Of a DNA stretch of 64,000 nucleotides, positions 1 to 11,518 are shown one piece after another (within the stretch, counting starts at the first letter, position 1; every line of letters starts with the position of its first letter). A program made the position numbers and the translations under genes. The notes beneath the pieces are model-generated. The model was given only the letters and a program-made list of their open reading frames with translations. It was not told the DNA's origin and did not search any database. The stretch lies in the NCBI GenBank assembly GCA_028753945.1, contig JAPNXP010000014.1:3286001-3350000 (forward strand). The letters are read 5' to 3'. The stretch is from Hexactinellida sp. DTS-2022. Lineage: Eukaryota; Porifera; Hexactinellida.

Positions 1-299
1 CGTCGATTTATTTCATTATTGTATAGTAAAATATAAGGATGTCCGGACCATTGAACTTCGTTATAAGCCGATTTATAGCCGAATTGGAATTAACTGTAAT
101 ACTGTTTAATTTCATAGTTTGGTTTAAAATATTTTGTTTCTATTATTTGTTAGTCGTAATCAGATGAAGTAGTGTTGGCTATTGACGTAAATGACACTGT
201 GTATTATAATTCGTATGTTGGCTATCAAAAGTTATTACTAACTATAAGTAATAGCTTACAAACCCACCGGATTTAAAGATAATAAAATAATTAGCACTT
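1..299. other. AT-rich intergenic DNA, no gene seen
   Basis: No open frame, terminal repeat or RNA signature could be recognised here. It borders a repeat that starts near 300. Confidence 0.5.
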
Positions 300-600
300 A
301 ATTCCTTATGAGGTATTACACTCATTATCTCAAAGATTATTGTAGTTAGGCCTAGAAAATGTATTATCAATGAATAGGAAGTTAGCTATTGCGGATAGAT
401 CAGCACTAGCCTAGTTTACATAAAATAGTTAGTTTTTGAGTTATGGCCCATTTTAGGAAATATTCATTTCCTTGGCAACCGAGGAATGTCTCAACATTCC
501 ATTTATAATTTCGATATATTTCATCTAACTAGTTATGGGCATCATCATGTTCCAATTTTGAAGATTTATGACGCTTCTAACTATGTTAAAAGCAGGCTAT
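300..600 (+). repeat. Dispersed repeat R, copy 1 (5' part)
   Basis: This segment matches 53865-54180 in the same orientation and 52190-52620 in reverse, including the shared motif GGAAATATTCATTTCCTTGG and the following block around CATCTAACTAGTTATGGGC. In the other copies the repeat continues through a block seen at 6229-6462 and ends near TATAACGTAGGTCACGCT. The end motif GGTGAATAAGGCC resembles the Harbinger ends at 15428 and 47890, so R may be a Harbinger-derived MITE; that is an inference. Confidence 0.7.
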
Positions 601-868
601 AAAAAAAGCCCCTCACAGACGGGATGGGAGTGTGCTCCTTCTGATTGCACTTCTCCAATGTTTGATTTAAGTAGAATTTCAATATTAAAATTACATTTAT
701 CTTAGTGTAATATTATTTAATTATTGTTTGAATTGTGAAGACTTCAAATGTTTAAATTAATTAAAGATTAATTTAAAAAAATTATTACAAATAGAAATTT
801 GGATACGTGTAGTATTTACGTCACTATTTTGAATAATATAATTGACATCATCATCAACTTGTAAAATG
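503..868. repeat. Left copy of 366-bp target-site duplication
   Basis: The sequence from TTATAATTTCG to CTTGTAAAATG recurs at 4217-4582 in direct orientation, immediately after the poly-A tail of the retroelement. I see only two differences, both one-base length changes in A runs (A7 versus A8 near 605; ACAAATAG versus ACAATAG near 790). The duplication brackets the retroelement exactly, as a target-site duplication from widely staggered nicks would. Confidence 0.8.
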
Positions 869-3800
869 CTTAAAACTTTTACTTAAAACTTTACACAACT
901 TTCAAATAAAACTAAACAGAATTAGATTTTTATTTATATGACTACACCTCAATTTGAGACAGTCAATCAGCCAGATTCTCTACCCCCGAATACAATGGAA
1001 CATGCTATCCTTGCACGTTGGAACCCTGCTGTCGATGTACTGATAGTGGCCACTGCAGAGACAAGCGCTGTCCATGCAAGAGAAGGGACCGAGAATGCTG
1101 GAGCTGTGGACCGTTAGGATCCGGACTTTGTACAAATTTAGTGCCAAGGTTTCTTCCCCTATTTTTGAAATTACTGATCCACTTCCAACTGCTCACTCAA
1201 ACTCATTACCCCAGACTCCAAATTTTATTTGGGGTAATATACCTGGAGACCTTTTCACACATTTAATCAGGATGGCTCATTCTGAAATAGTACACTGGCG
1301 CCGAAACTTATTCTCAGTGCCATCCGGACTAGCAGGTAAGGAATTTGTAAAAGAAATTTCTATACTCATAAACGCCATACCTGAAAGAAATATGCTTGAA
1401 CAAATAGCCATGTCTGCAGTAATGACTATGCCTGCTCTACTTCTACAAAAACCTCACAAAACCTCGGAAGCTAAAGAGCACGTTGTATGCTTGACCAGGA
1501 GAATGCATCTATGGAAAGCTGGTGACCTTCAATCCCTGCTTGAAGAAGGGAGAGAAATACAGGAGCGCCTCCCGTTGAGCACACCTACAGAGCATACCAC
1601 AGAAAATCTTTCAAGAACATTCACCAAAATGGTACTAGAAGGTAAACTTAAAGCTGCAATTCGGCTACTCTCAAATTTTCAGGAGGAAATAGGTGTTCTG
1701 AACCTGAACGCCCTCACCAAGTCAGGAGACACTGTACTAGAAACTCTAAAGAAAAAACATCCTGCAGGAAAATCACTTTCAACTCTTACTAATACAGATA
1801 GGCAAATTGCCACTCATCCGCATCCAGTTATTTGTGAACAAATTGATGCAGACCTCATGAGGTCTGAGGTACTCCACACCCAAGGAGGAGCTGGTCCCTG
1901 AGGGATAGATGCCCAGGGATGGAGAAGATTGTGTACCTCTTTTAGGTCTGCTTCCACAGACCTATGTAATTCCCTAGCTTCTTTCGCCAGGTACTTATGT
2001 TCAGTTGATATTGAGCACCAATATCTAAAGCCATATCTTGCTAACAGGCTTATCCCACTTGATAAAAACCCTGGGGTTCGGCCAATCGGTATCAGTGAAG
2101 TCATGCGAAGAATTATTAGCAAAGCAATATTGAGAATTATTGGCAATGACATCCAAGAAGCTGCTGGTACCTTACAGTTGTGCGCCGGGCAACCGTCTGG
2201 TATAGAAGCTGGCATACACAGTATGCGCCGGATATACGCGGAGACCGAAACTGATGCATTACTACTTGTTGATGCTAGTAATGCCTTCAATATGCTAAAT
2301 AGGAAAATGGCCTTACAAAATATACAAATGCTTTGCCCCTCTCTTTTCCAAGTGTTTACTAACTGCTATGGTGGGGTCTCAGAGCTATATGTAGGGGGCA
2401 GATCATACTGTCCCAAGAAGGAACCACACAAGGAGATCCTTTGGCGATGCCTATGTATGCCATCGGAATAGTACCACTAATCCGGAGATTAAAAGAGGCA
2501 GGCTCAAGGCAAGTGTGGTATGCAGACGACGCAACGGGAGCAGGCACACTGGAACAGGTTAAAAGGTGGTGGACGCAGCTGAATGAGGAAGGACCAGCTT
2601 TTGGATACTTCCCAAATGCAGAGAAAACTTGGCTACTTGTTAAAGATAATAAAAGAGAAGATGCTGCCAAGTTATTTGCTGGTTCTGGTATATCTATAAC
2701 GAGTGATGGAAGAAGATTGCTGGGATCAGTCATTGGAACAAATAATTTTAAGCAAACTCAAATGGGGGGCACCATCTCATCAATAATCAAACAACTAGGA
2801 TTACTAAGTCAGATTGCTAAGACCCAACCTCAAGCTGCATATACAGCCTATACACAAGGTTTCTCTGCTAAATGGTCCTTCTTGTCTAGAACTACGAATG
2901 ATATTACAAATTTGCTTGAGCCTTTAGATTGTGAAATAGGACAACATTTCATTCCCAGTATTATAGGGAAAGAAATACCAGGAGATGAGGTGAGAAAACT
3001 TATATCCCTCCCCGCGCGTCTGGGAGGCCTAGCCATTGATTGTCCATCCCAAAAAGCTGAAACGGAATACAGAAATTCTCTTTTCGTAACTGAGCCCCTC
3101 ATAAACCGAATTTTGAACCAAGATGAAGATTTCAAAGATATCAGAATTTCCATCGATCAGAAAAAGAAAGAGATACATGCTATTACGCGCAATACATCGA
3201 AATCCTTCTCAGAGATTCTCAAAGACCGGCTCCCCCAAGATTATAAACTTGCATGGAGCTTGCAGCTGAAAAAGGATCTTCTAATTGGCTCTCCACTAAA
3301 CCGCTTGAAAGACATGGTTTTGCCCTACACAAAGGAGCATTTCGCGATGCTCTCTGTCTCCGATATGGCTGGCAACCACCTAGAATGCCCCAAAAATGTG
3401 TTTGTGGAAAATTATATACAGTTGAACATGCGTTTTCTTGTAACACAGGAGGATACACCATAATCCGTCATAATGAAATCCGTGACTGTACTGCAAAATT
3501 GCTCAGTGAAGTAAGTCACGATGTAGTAGTAGAGCCAATGCTCCAGAACCTGAATGGCGAAGTTTTAATCCCGCGAACAGCCAACCATGATGATAACGCA
3601 AGACTTGATATATCTTCTTATGGGTTTTGGGGGGGTCGATTTGAAAAGGCATTTTATGACATAAGGATTTTTAATCCATACGCCAGGACGAATCGTTCCC
3701 GCCAACTATCCAAGGTTTATAGATCTCATGAGTTAGAAAAACGTAGAAAATATCAACAACGGGTGCTTGAAGTTGAAAAGTCATCTTTCACACCTTTAGT

Positions 3801-4216
3801 ATTCTCTGCTTGTGGCGGAATGGGACAGACAGCAAACATTTTCTACAATCGTCTAGCATCGATGCTCGCCATCAAAAAGAAACAATCTTACAGCCGGACA
3901 TTTGTTGGCTGCGCACACACCTCTCTTTCGCACTACTCCGTTCTGCAATTTTATGCATACGTTGCAGTCGTATTGGAAGGACAAAGAATCCAATAGAAAA
4001 TGATCACCCTATCGACTTAATACTTGCGGAGAGTCTCTCTAACCAGGACTAGCTTCTCGTATAAACACCTCCACTCCCCCCCCCCCCCCCCCCTCTTTGA
4101 TTAATTATTTTATTGTACTGCAATCCTATGTACTTTATATATATTGGTACTGACCTTTTAACTATGTACATGTCAATGGATATATTAAACTTCTTCCCTC
4201 AAAAAAAAAAAAAAAA
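869..4216 (+). mobile_element. RLE-type non-LTR retrotransposon, full length but broken
   Basis: The element has no LTRs. It runs from the end of the left 366-bp duplication to a run of 16 A's directly before the right duplication, as expected of target-primed reverse transcription. It carries a short 5' UTR, one long damaged ORF and a 3' UTR of about 160 bases with a run of about 15 C's (4078-4092). Order of domains: cysteine-rich N-terminal cluster, linker, reverse transcriptase, a CCHC knuckle and a PD-(D/E)XK-like nuclease region. This is the plan of R2/R4/CRE-like elements. I recall the same protein family as common in cnidarian and other invertebrate genomes, but I cannot name the clade. 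Confidence 0.8.
938..4052 (+). pseudogene. Reverse transcriptase/endonuclease ORF of the retrotransposon
   Basis: The polyprotein would copy element RNA at a nicked target. A plausible start is the ATG at 938. A Cys cluster (CCRCTDSGHC...CPCK...CWSC) follows at about 1018-1140, in another frame. The linker is 1074-1900. The RT carries DASNAF near 2271 (first catalytic Asp) and QGDP near 2430. WYADD is at 2516-2530, giving the second and third Asp. The CCHC knuckle is CVCG at 3397, His at 3427 and Cys at 3439, followed by an acidic nuclease-like segment (RLDIS...FYDIRIF) near 3600-3680. Lesions: frame changes near 1000-1070, about 2400, about 3260 and about 3900, and a TGA at 1899-1901 where the conserved context suggests Ser. 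It cannot be translated as one protein. Confidence 0.8.
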
Positions 4217-4582
4217 TTATAATTTCGATATATTTCATCTAACTAGTTATGGGCATCATCATGTTCCAATTTTGAAGATTTATGACGCTTCTAACTATGT
4301 TAAAAGCAGGCTATAAAAAAAAGCCCCTCACAGACGGGATGGGAGTGTGCTCCTTCTGATTGCACTTCTCCAATGTTTGATTTAAGTAGAATTTCAATAT
4401 TAAAATTACATTTATCTTAGTGTAATATTATTTAATTATTGTTTGAATTGTGAAGACTTCAAATGTTTAAATTAATTAAAGATTAATTTAAAAAAATTAT
4501 TACAATAGAAATTTGGATACGTGTAGTATTTACGTCACTATTTTGAATAATATAATTGACATCATCATCAACTTGTAAAATG
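4217..4582. repeat. Right copy of 366-bp target-site duplication
   Basis: Direct repeat of 503-868, beginning immediately after the A tail and ending before TTCCAAC, where the two copies part. It has the same length as the left copy because one insertion and one deletion cancel. Confidence 0.8.
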
Positions 4583-5351
4583 TTCCAACTTCCAAGTGTT
4601 TTCATTGCACTTGTATGAAACACATATTCACTTACAAACCAATCAATAACAGTCATTATCTAGCACAGTGGTGCTTAACCGGTGGGGAATTACCCACTAG
4701 TGGGGAATGGAGCTTCAGGCTAAAAAGTTTACAAATCATTAATAGTAGTTTGGAAAATTTTCTTGGAATTAACCCTGTTCAATTTATTGTATTAAATTAT
4801 ACTTGTACTTATTTTCAGATTTCTTGGTTGAACTCGTACGTATATTAAACAGGTATTCACTGCTTCCAGACCATACCTGCAGTGTTGTCCAGACAAATTC
4901 TGTACTTCTAGAGGGTTCAAGCGCCCAAAAAATTTCGCACGCTCGCTACGCTCGCCCGTTGTTCATTATAAACATTGACACGAGAAATAGTTTGAGATCC
5001 CCTTGACATACGTATCAAATATTAAAAAACTAAATGCTCAATCAAAATTTAGTGTGGAAATCACGAATCAATATGATTCTATGCGGATTTGAGCACCTCT
5101 GGGAATCAAATTCAAATATCGCCTTGACTTGCTTAGAAAATTTATATTGCCATTTCCAAGAAATATCTTTGGCATAGGAATAACACGCTGTTCTGCTGGT
5201 CCGGCTATGGTCGGACTAGCTTTCATTTGCTGTAACTATGTCATATTATAGGATGGTCTAGTTTGGCTGGACTACAGAAAATCTTTGGCCGGAGAATTTC
5301 CAAAGCCTTGGTTTCCCTTGTGGTTAAAGAAAATGCTCAATGAACATATAG

Positions 5352-5503
5352 CAGGGCTGTAAATAAATAATTATTCTTTTCTTAAATCAAATCATTTGAG
5401 ATTTCAAATCATTTCAAATCAAATCATTTGCCACTCAATATTCCCGTGAATCAATTCAAGTTAAATCAAATATTTGAAATATTTGGCTTGATTCACAACC
5501 CTG
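5352..5503. mobile_element. hAT MITE nested in 4666-5825
   Basis: The ends CAGGGCTGTAAATAA and GATTCACAACCCTG are inverted repeats, flanked by ACATATAG and ATATATAG (7 of 8). The interior is an AAATCAAATC-rich sequence with weak internal symmetry. A similar AAATCA-rich interior occurs in the MITE at 43260-43508. Confidence 0.75.
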
Positions 5504-5537
5504 ATATATAGTTATGTATTTATAAGTGTCACTGGAC

Positions 5538-5663
5538 CAGAGGCGGGCCGAGGGTGGGGCCTGTGCCCTACCTAAATTAAGTGTGCCCCAACTCATTGAT
5601 GTGAGTGTGCCCCAGTTTAACAGGCTGTGCCCCACCAGTGGCGGCTGGCTGGCGCCGCCACTG
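5538..5663. mobile_element. hAT MITE, TSD CACTGGAC
   Basis: A 126-bp element starting CAGAGGCGGGCC and ending GGCGCCGCCACTG. It is flanked on both sides by CACTGGAC (5530-5537 and 5664-5671). It is GC-rich compared with its surroundings. Confidence 0.85.
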
Positions 5664-6228
5664 CACTGGACTAATAACAATAATATTAAAATGGATATTA
5701 TTAAGTGTACCCATAAAGTATATGAGCACCATTTACTTCTTAAATTAAGTTCATATTTAGGTGGGGAATAGAGTAACTAGGTATTCCAAAGTGGGAAATG
5801 GCAGAGAAAAGGTTAAGAACCACTGATCTAGCAGATAGTAGGCTTATGTAATATGTTCTATTGTATTCAGTATACTATAGAGTAATTACAATATGGATAA
5901 GATGGCTGATTTATGTAAATAATCGTTAATATAACGTAGAATTGATTAGCTACCTAATAATTTTAATTGATATATAGAAAGAAAATCCTTAGGAGAATAC
6001 AACCTCTATATTTTCAATAACTAATTTGAATTATTAAAGAGTCACTGGACCAGAGTACAAATTTCGATATAACTGACGAACAAAAGCGAAATTGAGAAAT
6101 CAGGCTTCGAGGTGATCATCTCCAGGTAATTCTATATCTCCTGTCCATTTTTCCGACAGAGGTAAATTCAATCGTGTGCACTTATAATATAAAACTATAG
6201 TAGGAGCCTACTATAACGTTTTTACTAG

Positions 6229-6462
6229 AATAAGCACACTAAAAACACGATAATACCCACCAAAAATAGCGATTACGTAATCATATGATGACATAGCTCA
6301 ATTCTGAAGGGTGCTCTGTATACTTTGATATCATGTTCCTATATAGTTATAGAACATTTATGAGATCTATCACTACTAGTTATTTAGATAATGATAAATA
6401 ACCTACATATTTATCATTAGCCTTCCTTTAATCCATAGTCCAGTTACACAAAGTTGGTGCAT
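6229..6462 (+). repeat. Dispersed repeat R, copy 2, left part (split by MULE-2)
   Basis: It matches 54175-54400 (forward) and 52010-52230 (reverse): AACACGATAATACCCACC, then the block through TTATAGAACATTTATGAG. The missing end of this copy, TATATAACGTAGGTCACGCT, is found at 13914-13935 on the far side of the MULE cluster. The repeat therefore predates both MULEs. Confidence 0.75.
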
Positions 6463-6565
6463 AGGCCTGTTGCGTCTGATTTTAGCTCGCGTCTGATCTT
6501 AACTCGTTACTATATCAGTACCATGGATACTTTTTTACCATCTGATTTTAACGGGGACGTTGCAT

Positions 6566-6743
6566 TAGCTCGAATTCTTGTGTAGTCGATAGCTCAACTC
6601 AGTTTTGAGTATGTTGTCGATAGCTCGACTCAGTTTTGAGTATGTTGTCGATAGCTCGACTCAGTTTTTGAGTGTGTTGTCGATAGCTCGACTCAGTTTT
6701 TGAGTGTGTTGTCGATAGCTCGACTCAGCATTTGAGTGTGTTG
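6566..6743 (+). repeat. 32-bp tandem array in left terminus of MULE-1
   Basis: About five units of a 32-bp repeat (TCGATAGCTCGACTCAGTTT...). They are interrupted by the hAT at 6744-8381 and resume at 8390-8507. The inverted counterpart is at 10558-10760. Confidence 0.85.
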
Positions 6744-8381
6744 CAGTGGCGGCGCTAGCACATCAAAAGAGGGGGTGCAACTGGAGGTGCTGTTGCATTT
6801 CAGGGGGTGCAATCATTTGTCCAGTTACAACCTGCCAGAATGTTTGAATGATTATTGTGTCATGTTATAACGGTGGTCTTTTATAGAAAGTAGCTATTAC
6901 TTTAAGTTGCTACTCAAATTTATTATTCGGAAACTAAACATATTAGCGATATAGCGATCATACGTAGATCAGTGGCGGATCCAAGGGGAGGCGGGCATAT
7001 GCCCCCCCACTGTCCCTTCCTCTATTGCCCAACGGTAGGATCTTAGTTCGGCGAGATACTAAAACAACAAATGCGGTAGGCTTATTTGCCTTTTCCTTTA
7101 AGAATTACAGCAGAAGCTCGTTAGTACAAACACGGTAAATGAGAATTTCTGGATAAGAAACAAATGGCTTCACAAAATCAGGTTTCTAGATTTGCTATTC
7201 AATGGGTAATACTCCTGTTATGTAGATCTCTAAAATTTGGATATTAGAATTCCAGAAGCTACTTATCTTTAGCTAGTTATGTAGTCATTGTATCGTGTTT
7301 AGTTGGCAACATCCTCATCACAAGATTCGTGCCCACCCAGACCTGAAAGTTCAGTTTCGCATATGGCACCAATTATATACCTTTAGTCAGGGCCGGATTT
7401 ACCATCATGCTAAGTAGGCTATAGCCTTCGGTCCACTACAAGACCAATGCCAGGACACTACAGGACCAATGGCCCACTACAGGACCACTACCGACCAATG
7501 CCGATCATGTTCGGACCACTTGTGTGGTTCACCCTTCAGGCCACTCAAGGGTAAATCCTGCCCTGCCTTTAGTATATATAATTACAGATAGATCTAACTC
7601 CCTCACTATACATCATTGTATTTACATATTTGAGATAAATAAGATTTTAGTATGTTGAATTTTAGTTAGGAATTTGAAGTTACAGCCCCTGAAATAGTCT
7701 CTGTTCACCCCTCAGATTTGTTTCTCGAACCCTCTCTGACGTAGATATCAAAGTACAAAGTGCTAAATTTGACTAGTCATTCATGCTAATTCTTATATAC
7801 GAATTGAAGTGGGGTAGTTCATAACTGCCAACCGTACAGGGATTTTACCATTTTGACTGATCTGTAAAGCATACAGGGATTTATTCCATTTGAATTGGGA
7901 TTTTTTTAAACTAATTATGAGTTAATATTATTGCCTAAAATATCTACAGTGATGATAGTATACTCTGCCAGACATTCTGCATTTACCACATATAAAGACA
8001 CAACTTGGTTTATATATCTATTCAAGCGTTTACGGTATCCCTATACAGTATAGTATATTTAATTGCTTTACCTCTCCAAAGTAATAATTTTGATATGTCT
8101 TTCGTGTGTCCTTGAATAATAATTCCCGGGACGAGCGAGCTTAGCGAGCGAGAAACCTTTGGGAGGCGTACACGGAATTTTTGTACAATGTACAGGGGAG
8201 AATTTGAGCCCTACGAGGGATATGACTCAAATAGGTTGGCAGGTTTGCTAGTTATGCTATTCAACTTTAATTCAATAAATTCTAAACTCACCTTGAATTC
8301 TCTGAGCACCCCCATTGGGGGTGCTAACAGAATCTCAGGAGGTGCCGTACACCCCCTAGCACCCCCTTGGCGCCGCCCCTG
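6744..8381. mobile_element. Non-autonomous hAT inside MULE-1, TSD GTGTGTTG
   Basis: The ends are CAGTGGCGGCGC and GCGCCGCCCCTG, flanked by identical GTGTGTTG at 6736-6743 and 8382-8389. It is 1638 bp with no transposase-like ORF. It carries another hAT MITE at 7388-7565. Near 6970 is a CAGTGGCGGATCC motif that looks like one end of yet another hAT; I could not find its partner end. Confidence 0.88.
7388..7565. mobile_element. hAT MITE, TSD CCTTTAGT
   Basis: 178 bp with ends CAGGGCCGGATTTACC and GGTAAATCCTGCCCTG, flanked by identical CCTTTAGT (7380-7387, 7566-7573). The interior holds short repeats of the type CACTACAGGACCAATG. It is the innermost level of a nest: repeat R, MULE-2, MULE-1, hAT, this MITE. 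Confidence 0.88.
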
Positions 8382-8690
8382 GTGTGTTGTCGATAACTCG
8401 ACTCAGTTTTTGAGTATGTTGTCGATAGCTCGACTCAGTATTTGAGTATGTTGTCGATAGCTCGACTCAGTATTAAGTATGTTGTCGATAGCTCGACTCA
8501 CTTTATGTATCAATTAATCACCTTTGAGTTGGAAATTGAGATAATTCAACAAAATAATTTGAATAGCATAGTTTTGACTTGACACATTTCAATCTAATAT
8601 ATGAACAATCATTATTGAAATATATGATCAACCATTTCTATAAAAGGTTTCGTTAATCCATATCTTTCATCTCTATTTTCTACTAACATA

Positions 8691-10282
8691 TTGGAATACA
8701 AATTAGATAACTACAAGCGCAGCAATGGAAATATTCTAACCACAAATGATGGCTTTAAGTTTTCCAAATACAAAGTTAAGGGCGATATAGTTTATCTCAG
8801 ATGCGTTTTGTCAAAGAAAGGTTGTAAAGGAACATGTGAATTGGAAATCGAAACCAATCTAATTTATCCAATTTTAATGCATAACCATGACGTTGGAGAA
8901 TATAAGGCAGAGGTTTATGAAATAAAGACGAGATGCAAGAAGACAGCACATAATTCACAAAATTGCCTGAGGAAAATTTTTGATGAAGAAACAAGAAGGA
9001 ATCCATTCGCTTGTGAAATGTCATTCAACGAATGTGAATCGTCGATGTACCGTTCAAGAAGAAAATTGCAACCCAAAATTCCTCTAACTGCTGCTGAATT
9101 CTCATAAATGTTAACTGAAACTGCTTTCGCAACTCATCACCAATTTACTGTTTCCATTGAAAATCATACAGCAGTAATATTCTATTCTGAACGGATGGAG
9201 AATTATTTATTCGAAGTTAACGAGATACAATTTGACGGAACATTTTATACAGTTCCCACTCAATTCCACCAACTATGGACTATTTTCTTCATAGTAGACC
9301 GATATACACTCCCAGCTATACATTGTCTAATGACATCAAAATGTCATTAGACACGGCGATTGTAGATAAGATGCGTTCTTTTATTCCTAGATTTAAACCA
9401 GCTTCCTCAATTTCAGACTGGGAATTAGTTTCGAGGAATGCACTCAAAGAAATTCACCCCACGGTTCAAATTCACGGCTGTTGGTTCCACTTTACTCAAA
9501 GAATATGGGCTAAGACCCAAAAACTTCGTCTATCTCAGGAATTTCATCAAAATCCAGAAATAGCAGATTTCATCAGACTGTTGATGGCGATCCCATTTCT
9601 AACTGCTAATTTAATTCGTCCAATTTACTCATCCCTACAAATACCTGATCTGCCTAGTTTAGAAATGTATAAATTAAAGAAACTTCTGGGATACTTCAAA
9701 AAACGATGGATCTCACACAGACCCAGAAGAGCTATCAATATTTGAAGTTGAAGTGGCAACAAACAACGGTGCAGAAAGCTACCACGAAAAACTTAAAACC
9801 ATAATTAAAACACACCATCCGCGAATATGGAATTTCATGGAAATCCTGAACAATGAGATAGATGACACAGATAATGATTTCGGAAGATTGCAGGAAGGTA
9901 GGTATATTTCCAGACCACGAAAGAGAAAAATATTCTAAAACAAGATCGCCGTGAACTTATTAAGGAAAAGCTTAGGACCGGGGTATTCACGCCCTGGTAT
10001 TATCTAAATGCGATGGTTAAAACTGTTGGGACTTCAGTAACAACTGGAACAGGGATAGAAATATCTTGTACAGATGAATCAGAATATTCAGAAAATGATG
10101 ATGAAATTTCTGGAAACACTTGTGCTGTTTGCTTATTGCCCCAAACAACAACATGGATATTTATGCCATGTAGGCATGCAACATGTTGCTCAGGATGCAA
10201 CAAAATGATCGAGGAGTTAAATCAGCCCTGTACTATTTGTCGTGGTCCAATTCTCAGCAGATTTCAAATATATATTACTTAG
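8691..10282 (+). pseudogene. MULE-1 transposase: FLYWCH + MULE DDE + C-terminal RING
   Basis: Three parts are readable. (1) 8691-9104: a FLYWCH-type zinc finger (GFKFSKY..., C...C, then HNH near 8881), which binds DNA. (2) 9108-9938: MULE transposase core with FDGTF (first acidic residue, about 9232), the GCWFHFTQRIW Cys-His motif (about 9475) and NNGAESYHEKL (about 9759). (3) 10013-10282: a C3HC4 RING finger (CAVC, then CRHATCC, then CTIC), close to the RINGs of IAP-type E3 ligases. Lesions: TAA at 9105-9107 where Gln is likely, and frame changes near 9340, 9745 and 9940. I recall this architecture in MULEs of other invertebrates such as aphids. The RING could ubiquitinate host or transposase protein, but that is inference. 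Confidence 0.8.
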
Positions 10283-10557
10283 TTTTTCTCTCATTTCTAA
10301 TTATATTTCTACTCATTCTTCATTTATTTCATTTCTTCATCAATAATTCTCCACTCATTTAATTATATTCGGAAACAAATATTCTTAGTTATACTTATAG
10401 TACATATACAGTATGTACGTATATATTCAAAAGGAGGTTGAGGACGGAATTATTGGTAACAAAACAGGGTATTCATTTTTAAGAGAAATTGCACAAAATT
10501 ATAACGATAAAAACCTTACTTTCCCTTTTTTAATTTCAAAATTCACTAAAATTTCCT

Positions 10558-10760
10558 GACAGTCTCACTCAAAAACTGAGTCGAGCTATCGACAACATAC
10601 TCAAATACTGAGTCGAGCTATCGACAACATACTCAAATACTGAGTCGAGTTATCGACAACACACTCAAATGCTGAGTCGAGCTATCGACAACATACTCAA
10701 AACTGAGTCGAGCGATCGACAACTTGCGAAATTCGAGCTATCGACTACACAAGAATTCGA
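10558..10760 (-). repeat. 32-bp tandem array in right terminus of MULE-1
   Basis: Inverted copy of the left array (units containing CTGAGTCGAGCTATCGACAA), five to six units. With 6566-6743/8390-8507 it forms the long terminal inverted repeats. Confidence 0.85.
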
Positions 10761-10775
10761 GCTAATGCATGCACC

Positions 10776-11299
10776 CAGTGCTGCCAAGTCTCCGTAAATT
10801 TACGTAGACTACGTAAATATACCCCTATCTACGTATCTACGTATGAAGACTTATTTCTACGTATTTCTAGCGAAATATATTTAAGACTTCTTGTTTAACA
10901 TATAACTGCTTTTTGTTTTTACTAGTGAACCACCATATCATTATTTATGTTGTATAATATGTTAAATAATATCATAGTGATGAATTATTCCAATCGCAGA
11001 ATACTCTTGATTCAAAACAGTTGCACAATTACAAATTAGTTAAATTAAATCTTACTTTGATAGTTTGATACATACTATTAGTGAGTATATCTTATTGTTT
11101 ACAAGCGCGAAAGCGTCCATATATCTACCTTTATAAATGATTATTCATACAAAATAGTTAGTTTATATGATTTGAAAAAGCAAATTAAGAACTATTGGGT
11201 CGCAGAGGGAATTTTAGCATGCTCCGTAAAAACTTTTGTTTCTCCGTAAATTTTATGGTAAATCTCCAGGAATTTATCTGAACTCACTTGGCAGCACTG
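10776..11299. mobile_element. hAT MITE near the right end of MULE-1, TSD CATGCACC
   Basis: 524 bp with ends CAGTGCTGCCAAGT and ACTTGGCAGCACTG (a perfect inverted repeat), flanked by CATGCACC (10768-10775, 11300-11307). Subterminal motifs such as CTCCGTAAATTTACG recur at both sides. No ORF. Confidence 0.88.
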
Positions 11300-11518
11300 C
11301 ATGCACCCCATTTTAACTCCTTCTTGATAACATCAACTGTGTTGAATAGTGGTGCTCATTGAATTTGAATGTATTGCACAAACGGGAAATAATGAAAACA
11401 TAATTTCCTAATTTGCTTGTAATCATTGTTTACAAAATATTCACTACCCAAAAGCGAAGAAATTAGTTAGTGGGAATAAAGCTTTGAAAATTTCATAATA
11501 GATACCTGTTATGGCAGT

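Larger units (their letters stand above)
4666..5825. mobile_element. Non-autonomous hAT element, 8-bp TSD ATCTAGCA
   Basis: The ends are CAGTGGTGCTTAACC and GGTTAAGAACCACTG, near-perfect inverted repeats. They are flanked by identical 8-mers ATCTAGCA at 4658-4665 and 5826-5833. CAG ends plus an 8-bp TSD are diagnostic of hAT. No transposase ORF is visible inside. It carries two smaller hAT insertions (5352-5503 and 5538-5663). Confidence 0.88.
6553..11308 (+). mobile_element. MULE-1: Mutator-like element nested in MULE-2
   Basis: The ends GGGGACGTTGCATTAGCTCG and (reverse) GGGTGCATGCATTAGCTCG are inverted repeats. They are flanked by 9-mers GATTTTAAC (6544-6552) and CATTTTAAC (11309-11317), 8 of 9 identical; 9-bp TSDs are typical of MULEs. 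The long termini are arrays of a 32-bp unit containing TCGATAGCTCGACTCAG, forward on the left and inverted on the right. Inside lies the FLYWCH-transposase-RING gene. hAT insertions sit in the left array (6744-8381) and close to the right end (10776-11299). Confidence 0.82.
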
